This document shows positions 35,782-44,030 of a stretch of 64,000 nucleotides of DNA, in pieces. Position numbers and translations under genes: made by a program. Where the stretch lies: the NCBI RefSeq assembly GCF_900094585.1, contig NZ_FMAG01000003.1, positions 558,001-622,000 of the forward strand, in the 5' to 3' direction. Below the pieces are notes generated by a model that searched no databases, had not been told where the DNA came from, and worked only from the letters and a program-made list of their open reading frames with translations. How positions within the stretch are numbered: position 1 is the stretch's first letter; each line of letters opens with the position of its first letter. Source of the stretch: Martinezella multihospitum. Lineage in GTDB: Bacteria > Pseudomonadota > Alphaproteobacteria > Rhizobiales > Rhizobiaceae.

Positions 35782-36867
35782 ATGAATTCTTTCACCCCCG
35801 CCACTGCCATAGACGGACAGGCACCGCCTGAACGTTCGACGGGCGACGAGATCGTTCGCTTGGTCGATGTCCGCCGCCGGTTCGGCACCACGCCGGCGCT
35901 GGACGGCATTTCGCTCAGCGCGCGCCGCGGCGAAATCGTCGGCATCATCGGCCGCAGCGGCGCTGGCAAATCGACGCTGATCCGTTGCCTGAACGGGTTG
36001 GAGCGTGCCGATAGCGGCGAAATCCATATCGAAGGTCGGGACATCGCGCGTCTGTCGGAAAAGGAACTGCAGCCTCTGCGCCGCCGCATCGGCATGGTCT
36101 TCCAGCATTTCAACCTGCTATCCTCCAGAACCGTTGAGGAAAATATCGCCCTGCCGCTGAAGATCGAAGGCGTTGGCAAGACGGAACGATTGCAGCGCGC
36201 CCGTGAGCTCCTCGAACTCGTCGGCCTCGCCGACAAGGCCAGGGCCTATCCTTCCGCCCTGTCCGGCGGCCAGAAGCAGCGCGTCGGCATTGCCCGCGCT
36301 CTTGCCGCTCGGCCAGCCATTCTCCTGTCGGACGAAGCGACCTCGGCACTCGACCCGGAAACCACCCGCTCCATCCTGGCATTGTTGAAGGACATCAACC
36401 GCAAGCTCGGCCTGACGATCCTGCTCATCACCCATGAGATGGAAGTGATCCGCTCGATCGCCGATCGCGTCGCGGTCATCGACGCCGGTCGCATCGTCGA
36501 AGAAGGTTCGGTGTGGACGGTCTTCGCCAATCCCCAGCAGGACATCACCGCCAGCCTGCTCAGCGGCGCGCGTCCGCAACTCCCAGACCATATTGCCGCC
36601 CGCCTTTCCCCGACATCGGGTGCCGAAGCCGTCCTCAGCGTCGATCTCGCCGGCCCTGCCGCACAAGGCGCGCTCTTTGCCGAACTTTCAGCCGCTCTTC
36701 CCCGCTCCTTCCGACTGGTCCATGGCGGCATCGACCATATCCAGAACCAGCCCGTCGCCCGCTTCTTCGTCGCGGTGCCGACGCGCGACGCGAGTTTGCC
36801 GACCCAGGTCAGTGATTTCTTGAAAGCCCGCTCCGCCCGGGTGGAGGTTCTAGGCTATGACAACTGA
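35782..36867 (+). CDS. metN: Methionine ABC transporter ATP-binding protein
   Basis: Cytoplasmic ATPase of the methionine importer, 361 residues. Walker A is GRSGAGKST near residue 60, the Q-loop is MVFQHFNLLSSRTVEENIALPL, the signature is LSGGQKQRV, Walker B is ILLSDEATSALD and the switch is LITHEME. A C-terminal NIL-type regulatory domain (from about residue 285, AVLSVDLAGPAAQGALFAEL) would bind methionine and inhibit transport. It overlaps metI by 11 bases. Confidence 0.93.
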   Translation: MNSFTPATAIDGQAPPERSTGDEIVRLVDVRRRFGTTPALDGISLSARRGEIVGIIGRSGAGKSTLIRCLNGLERADSGEIHIEGRDIARLSEKELQPLRRRIGMVFQHFNLLSSRTVEENIALPLKIEGVGKTERLQRARELLELVGLADKARAYPSALSGGQKQRVGIARALAARPAILLSDEATSALDPETTRSILALLKDINRKLGLTILLITHEMEVIRSIADRVAVIDAGRIVEEGSVWTVFANPQQDITASLLSGARPQLPDHIAARLSPTSGAEAVLSVDLAGPAAQGALFAELSAALPRSFRLVHGGIDHIQNQPVARFFVAVPTRDASLPTQVSDFLKARSARVEVLGYDN

Positions 36868-37513
36868 TGTAATCCTCGGTCTGCTTTGGCGCTCCTTCTG
36901 GCAAACCATCTGGATGACGGGCGCATCCGGCTTTCTTTCCCTCATCATCGGCCTGCCGCTCGGCCTCGCCCTCGTCGTTACCAGCCGCGGAGGCATCGCC
37001 GAACAGGGTGCGATCAACCGCGTCCTCGGCATCCTGGTCGACGGCTTCCGCGCCGTGCCTTTCATCATCCTGCTGATCGCCTTGATTCCGCTGACGCGCC
37101 TGATCGTCGGCACGGCGCTCGGCACGACGGCCGCGATCGTGCCGCTGACAATCGCCGCAATCCCCTATTACGCCCGTGTCGCAGAAGTCTCGCTACGTGA
37201 TGTCGATCGCGGCCTGATCGATGCGGTGCGCGCCATGGGCGGCAATCGCTGGACCATCATTCGCGAGGTGCTGATACCGGAAGCGATGCCGGGCATCGTC
37301 GCCGGCTTCACCGTAACCATGGTAACGCTGATCGGTGCTTCGGCCATGGCCGGCACGATCGGCGGCGGCGGCCTCGGCGACCTTGCCATCCGCTACGGAT
37401 ATCAACGCTATGAGACGAGCGTCATGATTGCCGTCGTCATCATCCTGATCATTCTGGTCTGGGGTATGCAATGGCTGGGCGATCGCCTCGCCAATCGGCT
37501 CGATCGCCGCTAG
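36857..37513 (+). CDS. metI: Methionine ABC transporter permease
   Basis: Inner-membrane permease, 218 residues, five or so hydrophobic segments. The EAA-type coupling loop is RAMGGNRWTIIREVLIPEAMPGIVAG near residue 118; the family end GGGLGDLAIRYGYQRYETSVM is also present. Its start lies inside metN, so the two are translationally coupled. Confidence 0.93.
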   Translation: MTTDVILGLLWRSFWQTIWMTGASGFLSLIIGLPLGLALVVTSRGGIAEQGAINRVLGILVDGFRAVPFIILLIALIPLTRLIVGTALGTTAAIVPLTIAAIPYYARVAEVSLRDVDRGLIDAVRAMGGNRWTIIREVLIPEAMPGIVAGFTVTMVTLIGASAMAGTIGGGGLGDLAIRYGYQRYETSVMIAVVIILIILVWGMQWLGDRLANRLDRR

Positions 37514-37576
37514 CTCCGTCGATACAAATCCACTCCCGGTGCAGAGAGACATTGCGCCGGGTGTGAAGACTGAAGA

Positions 37577-38608
37577 TCAGTTGCGCGTCACCGGCTTCGA
37601 GCGCATGCGCGATACCGTCTCCCGCTCGGCGCGCTTGCAGCGCATCGGCGGCAGGCCGCGATCCATCAGATCCATATCCTCCAGCACCATGTCGCCCATC
37701 TTCTTGAAGGCGCTGTCGAGCGCGCCGGCACGATGGGCCGAGCGGAGGAAGCCCTTGAGCTTGCGCACGGGATGATCAAGGCCGAGCGGCTCCTCGGGGT
37801 AGACATCGCTTGCCGCCACGATGTGGCCTGAAGCCACCGCCGCCATCAGCGCATCGAAATCGACGACATCGGCCCGGCTGAGCAGGATGAAGGCGGCCCC
37901 TTCGCGCATTTTCGCGAAGGCGTCGGCACCGAGAAAGCCCCTGTTCTCGCTGGTGACCGAAGCGACCACGAAGACGAAATCGCTGTTGGACAGGACTTCG
38001 TCCAATCCGGCCGGCTGAACGCCATGCTCCCTGAGGATCGAAGGCGGCATCCAGGGATCGAAGACCCTGATATTGGCGCGGAAGCTGGAAAGCACGCGGT
38101 TCAGCGCCTTGCCGAGATCGCCGAAGCCAACGATGCCTATATCGCTGCCGGCAACGAGGCGCGCCTTCGCATTGCCATCACCGCCCCAAAGCTCCCTGCC
38201 CTCACGGAAATCAAGGTCGGCATCGACGATGCCGCGGGCCAGGCTCAGCGCAAATCCCAAGCCGATTTCAGCGACCGGCTCGGCAAAGACGAGGCCTGTG
38301 GTAACGACGTGGATGCCGCGCTCGAAAAGCACTTCATAGGGCATGTTGTTGATGAGGTTGCTCTCGACGTTCAGGATGCAGCGCAGTTGCGGCATGCGGT
38401 CGAGCGTTTCCTTGGACAGGGGCGGCTGGCCGATGATGTAGCGCGCTTCGCCAAGCATCTCGTCGCCCAGTCCGGCGATATTGTCCGGATCCGCCTCGAC
38501 GATGCGATATTTCGAATGAAGGAGCGACAGTGCATCCTTGGTGAAGATAAGCTCGAGCGAGCGCGGCTCCGGTGCGCTGATGGCCAAGGGTCTGCTATCG
38601 TTCGTCAT
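37577..38608 (-). CDS. D-isomer-specific 2-hydroxyacid dehydrogenase family protein
   Basis: 343 residues with the NAD-binding motif GIVGFGDLGKALNRVL near 158. The catalytic Arg/Glu/His set is plausible: Arg in LLSRADVVDFDAL, Glu in DVYPEEPLG, His in RSAHRAGA. It would oxidise or reduce a 2-hydroxy acid with NAD(P). The N-terminal substrate domain differs from serA or glyoxylate reductases I know, so the substrate is open. It converges on metI with a 63-base gap containing an imperfect CCCGG...CCGGG hairpin. Confidence 0.85.
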   Translation of the reverse strand: MTNDSRPLAISAPEPRSLELIFTKDALSLLHSKYRIVEADPDNIAGLGDEMLGEARYIIGQPPLSKETLDRMPQLRCILNVESNLINNMPYEVLFERGIHVVTTGLVFAEPVAEIGLGFALSLARGIVDADLDFREGRELWGGDGNAKARLVAGSDIGIVGFGDLGKALNRVLSSFRANIRVFDPWMPPSILREHGVQPAGLDEVLSNSDFVFVVASVTSENRGFLGADAFAKMREGAAFILLSRADVVDFDALMAAVASGHIVAASDVYPEEPLGLDHPVRKLKGFLRSAHRAGALDSAFKKMGDMVLEDMDLMDRGLPPMRCKRAERETVSRMRSKPVTRN

Positions 38609-38662
38609 TCTGCTCCTCCAGTCTCGCGACGCGATCCAACATCATTCGATGCATGAGATCAA

Positions 38663-39358
38663 TCAGGCTTCGTCCTGTTCTCCCGGCATTCCGACGGAGA
38701 AGGCGCAGATGCGTGAGAGATAGGTGAGCGGCAGGCCCGTCTCTGCGTGCCAGGCGTTGAACTGATCCTGTATCAGCCGCAGGTCCTTCTTGGTGGGCTT
38801 ATTTTCAGAGATAGGGAGGCCGACAAGCCGCAGACAGACGAGAACGTCATGGCTCATGACGAAGCTATCGCGGCCGATCGCCCGAAGGAGATATTGCCCG
38901 GTCATGCCGCCGAGCCGGTTCGCCTGCTTATCCAGCAGAGCAAGCAGGCCGATCTGATCCTCCAGCGGCCAATCGGCGAAGAAACGGCCGGCGCTGCCAT
39001 GCTCATCCGCAATCGCGCGTACGAACTGTGCATTGGCCCGTACGGACATGATCTTGGCCCCGTTGCGGATGACCCGTGCATCCAAGGTCAGATCATGCCA
39101 GTAATCATCCGGCGCCAGGTTGAGAAAGGCAGGGTCGAAACCGGAGAATGCCGCTTCGAAACCAGCCCATTTCGAATCGATGACGTTGCGCACGAAACCC
39201 GCATAGAAGATGTAGCGCGTCATCTCCGACAAGATCCGATCATCGGGCAGAGCACGCAGTACCTCATGGTTCGGCGCCTTGGGCATCAGCGCCTTTAACC
39301 CGTCGGCGCCGCCCTTGCGCTTCTCGGCCCGCTCCTTGATCTCGGCAAAGCTTCCCAT
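38663..39358 (-). CDS. DNA-3-methyladenine glycosylase I (Tag)-like protein
   Basis: 231 residues resembling the Tag-like group (COG2818-type) of rhizobia: ILSEMTRYIFYAGFVRNVIDSKWAGFEAAFSGFDP near residue 43 and LRAIGRDSFVMSHDVLVCLRLVGLP near 160. The Cys and His zinc-clip residues of E. coli Tag are not clearly present, so activity may differ. ATG 39358 has GGGAGAGGG upstream; a GTG three bases earlier is possible. It is 55 bases upstream of the hydroxyacid dehydrogenase gene on the same strand. Confidence 0.7.
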   Translation of the reverse strand: MGSFAEIKERAEKRKGGADGLKALMPKAPNHEVLRALPDDRILSEMTRYIFYAGFVRNVIDSKWAGFEAAFSGFDPAFLNLAPDDYWHDLTLDARVIRNGAKIMSVRANAQFVRAIADEHGSAGRFFADWPLEDQIGLLALLDKQANRLGGMTGQYLLRAIGRDSFVMSHDVLVCLRLVGLPISENKPTKKDLRLIQDQFNAWHAETGLPLTYLSRICAFSVGMPGEQDEA

Positions 39359-39617
39359 CACCCTCTCCCGTCAGCCACGCTGTGCGACAAGTCTTTTATG
39401 ATCTCATCGCCCTGCGCAAGTAATCTCCACGCAATGATTTCCTGTGAAAAACACGCTGCCGAAAGTCATGACGCGAAAGTTGATCACACTGGCATTCGAT
39501 TTGATTTGCCGACGATTGAAACAGTTCCGAACTGCTCCAGATATCGTCTTGAAATTAACTTGAGATTTCGCACACCGTAGCGTTAATTTCGGCGGCGTCG
39601 GATCGGAGCCTTCTGCC

Positions 39618-39878
39618 ATGAATAATAAAGACTGGAATTATCCCATCATGGTCATCTGCAAGCGCACCGGAAAAGTCTATACGGTCGCGAACACGAAAGA
39701 AGCGCTGGACATGCTGCTGAACGCATGGCCTGTCGCGGAGGGCAAGGCGTTCATGATGGCCCTGCAGGTCTGTGCCGACGTGGAAAGAGGTCAGGGACAA
39801 CCGCTGGAGGCCCGCAATAGCTTTGTCGCTGCGGCATCGGAGGCTGGCGTCCCCCTCGAGATGCCGGTGATTCAGTAG
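39618..39878 (+). CDS. DUF982 small protein, paralogue 1
   Basis: 86 residues. The DUF982 pattern is visible: TKEALDMLLNAWPVAEGKAFMMALQVCADVERGQGQPLEARNSFVAAASEAGV, with the WPV..G core and an A..EAG end. No enzyme or regulatory function is known to me for this family, which is expanded in rhizobia. GGAG lies 7-10 bases before the ATG. Two more family members follow in the same direction. Confidence 0.8.
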   Translation: MNNKDWNYPIMVICKRTGKVYTVANTKEALDMLLNAWPVAEGKAFMMALQVCADVERGQGQPLEARNSFVAAASEAGVPLEMPVIQ

Positions 39879-40067
39879 GACTGCTGTCCTGTTTTGCGGC
39901 GTGCTGCGCACCGTTTTCGCAGGCTAGATTGCCGTATAGTCTGGCAGGCTGCCCATACTGATTAGCGCCGCACCGCTCTCACGGAATGGTGCGGGCCGAT
40001 TTTCCGGAAATTGCGAAACTTTTTGCCGTGGCAGGAGTTTCAGTCGCAATGTCGGAGCATCATCGAA

Positions 40068-40325
40068 ATGAAAATGATCTTTAGTGCCGGCGCAAGCCGC
40101 TGGCCTGAGCCCGTATATCTGCGCATCGGCCATGGCATGCCGGAAGCAATCAGAAGCCCGAAAGAAGCCCACAATCACCTCCTTTTCCGCTGGCCGGCCG
40201 TCAGAGGCGAAAAATACGATTCGGCCCGAAGTCTCTGCCTCGAAGCCGAGACTGACCCCTTTCTTTGCGAGTACGCCAGGAAGGTATTCATCGAGGCCTG
40301 CATCGAAGCCAGTGTACTCTGCTAG
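40068..40325 (+). CDS. DUF982 small protein, paralogue 2 (diverged)
   Basis: 85 residues. A DUF982-like pattern is present but diverged: SPKEAHNHLLFRWPAVRGEKYDSARSLCLEAETDPFLCEYARKVFIEACIEASV. WPAVRG replaces WPVxxG. ATG 40068 is chosen because GGAG lies about 11 bases upstream. It is more cysteine-rich (three Cys) than its neighbours. Confidence 0.7.
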   Translation: MKMIFSAGASRWPEPVYLRIGHGMPEAIRSPKEAHNHLLFRWPAVRGEKYDSARSLCLEAETDPFLCEYARKVFIEACIEASVLC

Positions 40326-40708
40326 ATAGCCCTCGCGATATGGGAGCTGTTGTCGATCCTTGTTGAAGTACGCAAAGCCTCCGTGCTCCTACACGCGCTT
40401 CATTGTGGGCGTCCACTCCGAGCGTTGGGGGCGGCGTCTTTGTCATGAGGTTCGGTCGGCATAGGGCCTGCCGAAGCCGTAGCACGTAGCACTTGCGTGT
40501 CCGCAAGCTCTCCCAAGACACATCCGGTTTTACGGGAAATGTGCATTAACCCGTCGCCTTAACAACCATTACGGGATATTGTGAGCTAAATTTGCTCGCA
40601 GAACGGCATGAAACGGAGCCAGCCTCAATGACATCGGCGGGAGAGCGTTCGAACCGGAACGCTTCTTGCTGTGTTACCGAAGCATGAACGTTTCGGAGGT
40701 AATGCGTT
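40326..40708. other. Gene-free spacer between DUF982 paralogues
   Basis: No gene was seen in these 383 bases. Near the right end is the inverted repeat AGCGTTC-N6-GAACGCT (40644-40650 / 40657-40663), 31 bases before the ribosome site GGAGGT of the next gene. This could be an operator or a leader hairpin. Confidence 0.5.
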
Positions 40709-40963
40709 TTGAAACGAAACACTTTACGACCATTTCCAGCTGTCACCCTTGTCATGGGAGAGAACGGCGGAACCCGCCGTGTCAATTCGGTGCATCAGGT
40801 TGCAGAGCTGCTGCTGGAACATTGGCCGGTGGCAAATGGCGAAGACTATGTCGCGGCAGTGCGGATCTGCCTCGAAGCGATGCTTGGCGCCGTCCCTGCT
40901 GAAGCCGTAAGAGAAGCCTTGATCAAGGCTGCTCGGGAAGCGGGCATATCCGTAATGCAGTGA
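40709..40963 (+). CDS. DUF982 small protein, paralogue 3 (TTG start)
   Basis: 84 residues with the DUF982 core VHQVAELLLEHWPVANGEDYVAAVRICLEAMLG...VREALIKAAREAGIS. TTG at 40709 follows the strong Shine-Dalgarno GGAGGT (40695-40700) by 8 bases. An out-of-frame ATG at 40702 is too close to the ribosome site and opens a different frame. An internal ATG at 40754 lacks a good ribosome site. A TTG start may keep expression low. Confidence 0.75.
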   Translation: MKRNTLRPFPAVTLVMGENGGTRRVNSVHQVAELLLEHWPVANGEDYVAAVRICLEAMLGAVPAEAVREALIKAAREAGISVMQ

Positions 40964-41083
40964 AATCATCCATCCTTCCCGCACCACGCGGGATCTCTCT
41001 GACATTATTCACTTTTTATGAACGAGTGCCGGCGATCTTGCCAACAGAGGCAGGCGATTCGCCCTGCCGATGACGGAGAGAAT

Positions 41084-41335
41084 ATGTCGCTTCTACCATT
41101 CCCGGCCGACAGGCGTACCAGTGATGTCAGGCGGTGTGCCACAGCCCTTCAGCAGCTAAATGGCGAGGCGGCAAACCGCTTCTGGCGTTCGGAAATGGCA
41201 ATCTTTGCCAACGCCTTGCGCGAACAGGGAGTGGAAGACGGCGAAATCTCGCGGCAAGCCGGCCTCTTCATGCATGCGGTCCAGATGGAACTGCAGCTTG
41301 CCTATGCCGAAGAGGAACTGAACGCTTCGGCTTGA
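41084..41335 (+). CDS. DUF6074-like small protein
   Basis: 83 residues beginning MSLLPFPADRRTSDVRRCATALQQL, then a helical RFWRSEMAIFANALREQGVEDGEI and a C-terminal AVQMELQLAY. This is the layout I associate with rhizobial DUF6074 proteins (LPFP..R at the start, then R..L...L..QGV). Function unknown. CGGAGAG lies 3 bases before the ATG at 41084. It sits downstream of the DUF982 genes. Confidence 0.6.
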   Translation: MSLLPFPADRRTSDVRRCATALQQLNGEAANRFWRSEMAIFANALREQGVEDGEISRQAGLFMHAVQMELQLAYAEEELNASA

Positions 41336-41342
41336 CAGTGTT

Positions 41343-41443
41343 AGAGTCTTTCCGCTTTCCTCGAATTGCGAAAACGCTCTATCTCTTTGTTTTTTATGCA
41401 ATGCCGGACGGAAAACCGCTACGCAGTTTCCTGGAATTGCTCT
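41343..41443. repeat. Rhizobial intergenic repeat, family 1, copy 2 (inverted)
   Basis: Reverse-complement copy of the 12846-12945 element: GCTCTATCTCTTTGTTTTTTA, GCCGGACGGAAAACCGCT and CCTGGAATTGCTCT all match. It separates the DUF6074-like gene from the converging exported protein gene and overlaps the latter's stop codon. Confidence 0.82.
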
Positions 41444-41768
41444 ATTTCGGCAATCTGCAAAATGCGATGGACTTGTCGCCGCTGGTCGGTGACTTGATCT
41501 GCACGGTCCATTCTCCTCCGGGAAAATGAAGCCCCTTTGACGAAACCACGCCGGTAATCTGCGCGCAGGCCTTTCTGGCATCGGCGCTCGGCAGATCTAT
41601 GGTCGCCATGACGGCGTACCTCCGGCTGGAAACCTGGCACGGCGCGGTAAACAAGCCGGTATTGTCGATCATCTTGCAGACCCGGAACGCGTTGCTCACG
41701 GCGTCGTCTGCAGCCATCGCGGAATTGGCGATCACCAGCATGGTGGCCGCTGCCAAAAACAATCTCAT
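41442..41768 (-). CDS. Small exported protein of unknown function
   Basis: 108 residues with a clear signal peptide (LFLAAATMLVIANSAMA, residues 3-19). The mature part has four Cys residues (RVCKM, TAPCQV, RKACAQ, IAFCRL) that could form two disulfides in the periplasm. ATG 41768 is chosen because the signal peptide starts there, although the ribosome site is weak. No family is recognised. Confidence 0.68.
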   Translation of the reverse strand: MRLFLAAATMLVIANSAMAADDAVSNAFRVCKMIDNTGLFTAPCQVSSRRYAVMATIDLPSADARKACAQITGVVSSKGLHFPGGEWTVQIKSPTSGDKSIAFCRLPK

Positions 41769-42142
41769 TGAAAATCCCGATCCCCTATGGCGGCACGGTG
41801 CCAGAGCGTGTTTCGTCTTGCAAGACATGTTGCGTGGATTTCCATTGGCTGTTTGAAAATACAACGCAATTGACGGCGACTTGTTCGCCGGTTCCCCACC
41901 TTCATCCGACTCTGCCGAGATATTCCGCTTGCGATCACGCCGGAGGCCAGCCTCCCGAAGACATGGCGGTACCGATGCACCGGGCTGCGCCCGCCTCCGT
42001 CCAGCCGGCATCTTGCCGATAGCAGCCACTCCCCTTCGCTGTCTATGACAGGTGGAAAGCGCTCAATTCGCTACGTCCCGTTAATATCTTCGATATTAGA
42101 ACATGCCATATTAGTGAAAATATAAATCAAGGAGCCAGCGCG
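41769..42142. other. Gene-free stretch
   Basis: These 374 bases show no convincing gene, repeat or terminator. The right part (42080-42130) is AT-rich, with ATATCTTCGATAT as a short palindrome, and likely holds the promoter of the PilZ gene. Confidence 0.5.
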
Positions 42143-42397
42143 ATGACGGCATTCTCACCCGAAGGCCGGGTAGCCACCCGAAAGCGAACGCTTCTCGGCG
42201 CGAAAATCATATTTAACGACGGCCACTCGGTCTTCGATTGCCTCGTCCGAAACCTGTCCGATACCGGCGCCATGATCCAAATCGAAAACCCACTCGCCGC
42301 ACCCAACGCCTTCAATCTGCAACTTTCGGACGAGAGGTTGTTGGCCTGCGCAGTGCGCTGGCGAAAAATCAACAGCATGGGTGTCGAGTTTGTATGA
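42143..42397 (+). CDS. Single-domain PilZ protein
   Basis: 84 residues, almost only a PilZ domain. The N-terminal Arg-rich stretch RVATRKRTL and the following VRNLSDTGAMIQI correspond to the RxxxR and D/N-x-S-x-x-G cyclic-di-GMP-binding motifs. The end AVRWRKINSMGVEF is the usual PilZ closing strand. It probably acts as a small c-di-GMP receptor or adaptor. AAGGAGCC lies before the ATG. Confidence 0.82.
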   Translation: MTAFSPEGRVATRKRTLLGAKIIFNDGHSVFDCLVRNLSDTGAMIQIENPLAAPNAFNLQLSDERLLACAVRWRKINSMGVEFV

Positions 42398-42623
42398 GGG
42401 CCGTCCCTCGCCGACCAATACCTATGGCCGCCTTGCAAAATATAGGTACCGGAAGAGCTCCCAGCCAAACCTGATCGATATGGAATTGTCGGAGATATCC
42501 CGGATCGTAGTTGCCGCACCATCGATCAGGTTTGCCTGGAACAAATAAGCCGCACCGTGCATTCCCAACCAGATAGCCCAAGCATATGGCGCTCTGTCGA
42601 AATGGTTTGTGAAGGAGACGGCT

Positions 42624-42833
42624 ATGAACCAAGACACTATCGATCGGCTCGATACAATCAGCCAGCAGCTTCATGATCGAGCTCTTGCTCTCGCCCAGTC
42701 GCAATCCCAGGAAGGCCAGGACCATGCCCTCATGATGTCGGCACTAGCAACCTTGGCAGCGGCAGTACGGACCTTGGATGACGACGTCGCTCGTCTCGAT
42801 GGCCCCAAAGGGATCGGCGCAGCCGGTTCCTGA
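42624..42833 (+). CDS. Small hypothetical protein
   Basis: 69 residues, helical and acidic, with repeated hydrophobic spacing (IDRLDTISQQLHDRALAL, MMSALATLAAAVRTLDDDVARL) that suggests a short coiled coil. The AAGGAGA ribosome site supports ATG 42624 over an in-frame ATG at 42609. No family is recognised. Confidence 0.62.
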   Translation: MNQDTIDRLDTISQQLHDRALALAQSQSQEGQDHALMMSALATLAAAVRTLDDDVARLDGPKGIGAAGS

Positions 42834-42868
42834 ATTCAGCCTTTGTCTGAAGTGACCTATGCGGATCG

Positions 42869-43465
42869 TTAAGAGCTTCTGATACGCAGCATCTTTCGGG
42901 AGATGAAGACGAAAAGCATGAAAAGCGATGCGACCAACTTGAACAAGGCCATTCCCAGGAATGTACCGACGGCCATTAACAGAACCAGGCCGCCGGCAAC
43001 GTAAGCGACCGCAAGTGGAAGATTATTGTGGATCAGGTCGAGCAAGCGTTTCCACAAGCTGTCTGCTTCCTGCTTTGCCTTGTCGGCAATCTTTTGAAAC
43101 CCCGACCTTGCAACGTCTATAGGCCAGGTTACGGCCTTCACGGGAAGGTCGAAAGCCTTCTTGTTGATCTCGTGCACGACACCTGGTGCAAGCGCGTTAG
43201 CGAGCGAACCGGGGTCGAGGGGCACATCAGAAATGCTTGAGTGAACCGGCGTAATAACGTCTTTCGGATGCACGACCACATTCGGATGCGGCAATGGTCC
43301 GGGCGGCGGTGGCACATTTCCGTTCTTAACGCTGTCTATCGCTTTTTTCGTTTGCGTCACAGGATTCAAATCATCAAGCGAGCTGCATGACCCCGCACCG
43401 TGGGCCGCGAGCGAAAACACCATTGCGATGAAGATCAGATATACGCTGCGGACCGGCTTCCCCAT
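42869..43465 (-). CDS. Membrane-anchored hypothetical protein with Pro-rich linker
   Basis: 198 residues. An N-terminal signal sequence (VYLIFIAMVFSLAAHGAG) precedes Cys27, a possible lipidation site with a weak lipobox (AGSC). A Pro-rich segment (VPPPPGPLPHPNVV) follows near 50. The C terminus has one or two membrane helices (LAVAYVAGGLVLLMAVGTFLGMALFKLVASLFMLFVF) and a basic end. An envelope role is likely; the family is unknown. Confidence 0.72.
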   Translation of the reverse strand: MGKPVRSVYLIFIAMVFSLAAHGAGSCSSLDDLNPVTQTKKAIDSVKNGNVPPPPGPLPHPNVVVHPKDVITPVHSSISDVPLDPGSLANALAPGVVHEINKKAFDLPVKAVTWPIDVARSGFQKIADKAKQEADSLWKRLLDLIHNNLPLAVAYVAGGLVLLMAVGTFLGMALFKLVASLFMLFVFISRKMLRIRSS

Positions 43466-43790
43466 GACGCCTCCTTCACGTGCTCAGGAAGCATTTCACA
43501 AGCTCGATTGGTGGTCAAAGGTTTGCAGGATAAGCAAATATGCTTACTCCGTATGGATTAGCGCATTGACTGCCGATAACGGCAGGTGCTGCCGTTAGGC
43601 CGCTTGGGGGCACACGCGACACCGTTTTCGACGGACAGTTCTGCAGGGCGAGCAGAATCCCGCATCCGTCGATAAATTGGCGGAGCGCCTGGAAAGTCTT
43701 GACGATCGGGCAGACGGAGGCGTTGAAGCCGAGGTTATCGGCCACCTAGGCGCTCTCTTGGGCAATCACGCAAAACTGTTGGGGGAAGCA
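43466..43790. other. Gene-poor spacer with a possible 3' gene remnant
   Basis: These 325 bases contain no complete gene. A plus-strand frame at 43599-43796 reads as a plausible helical protein end (DKLAERLESLDDRADGG, then EVIGHLGALLGNHAKLLG) and stops inside the tRNA 3' end, but it has no ATG or GTG start. It may be the tail of a decayed small gene. Confidence 0.4.
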
Positions 43791-43867
43791 TGGTAGCGGA
43801 GGAGGGATTTGAACCCCCGACACAAGGATTATGATTCCTCTGCTCTGACCTACTGAGCTACTCCGCC
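43791..43867 (-). tRNA. tRNA-Met (CAU), elongator type
   Basis: 77-base cloverleaf on the minus strand, with the CCA end encoded. The acceptor is GGCGGAG / CTCCGCT with a G-U end pair, the D arm is GCTC...GAGC, and the anticodon stem GAGGA / TCCTT encloses loop ATCATAA with anticodon CAT. The T arm is GGGGGTTCAAATCCCTC. The body matches alphaproteobacterial elongator Met tRNA, not the lysidine-modified Ile tRNA that also has CAT. Confidence 0.93.
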
Positions 43868-44030
43868 ACGCCGCGCTCGGTGTCAAACACCAAACACGAA
43901 GGTCAAACGAACCGTCACTCGAAAAGCGCTGGCCCGTCGGTTGAGCGGCTTATAAGGTGCGGCTCGGCTTGGTGTCAAGCGGATGATTTGGAAAAATCAG
44001 TGGTTTCTCCAAACCGAGCTTATCTCTCTT

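Noticed and set aside
40654..40690. EcfG-type promoter (GGAAC ... CGTT) before the third DUF982 gene.
   Set aside because: GGAAC is present but no CGTT lies 16-17 bases downstream.
42422..42637. Minus-strand open frame of 71 codons that reads protein-like near its end (RFGWELFRYLYFARRP).
   Set aside because: No good ribosome site, it overlaps the start of the 42624 gene, and no family is recognised.
43791..43867. tRNA-Ile2 (lysidine type) as the identity of the CAT-anticodon tRNA.
   Set aside because: The stem and loop sequence match elongator Met tRNA of alphaproteobacteria, and not the Ile2 body.
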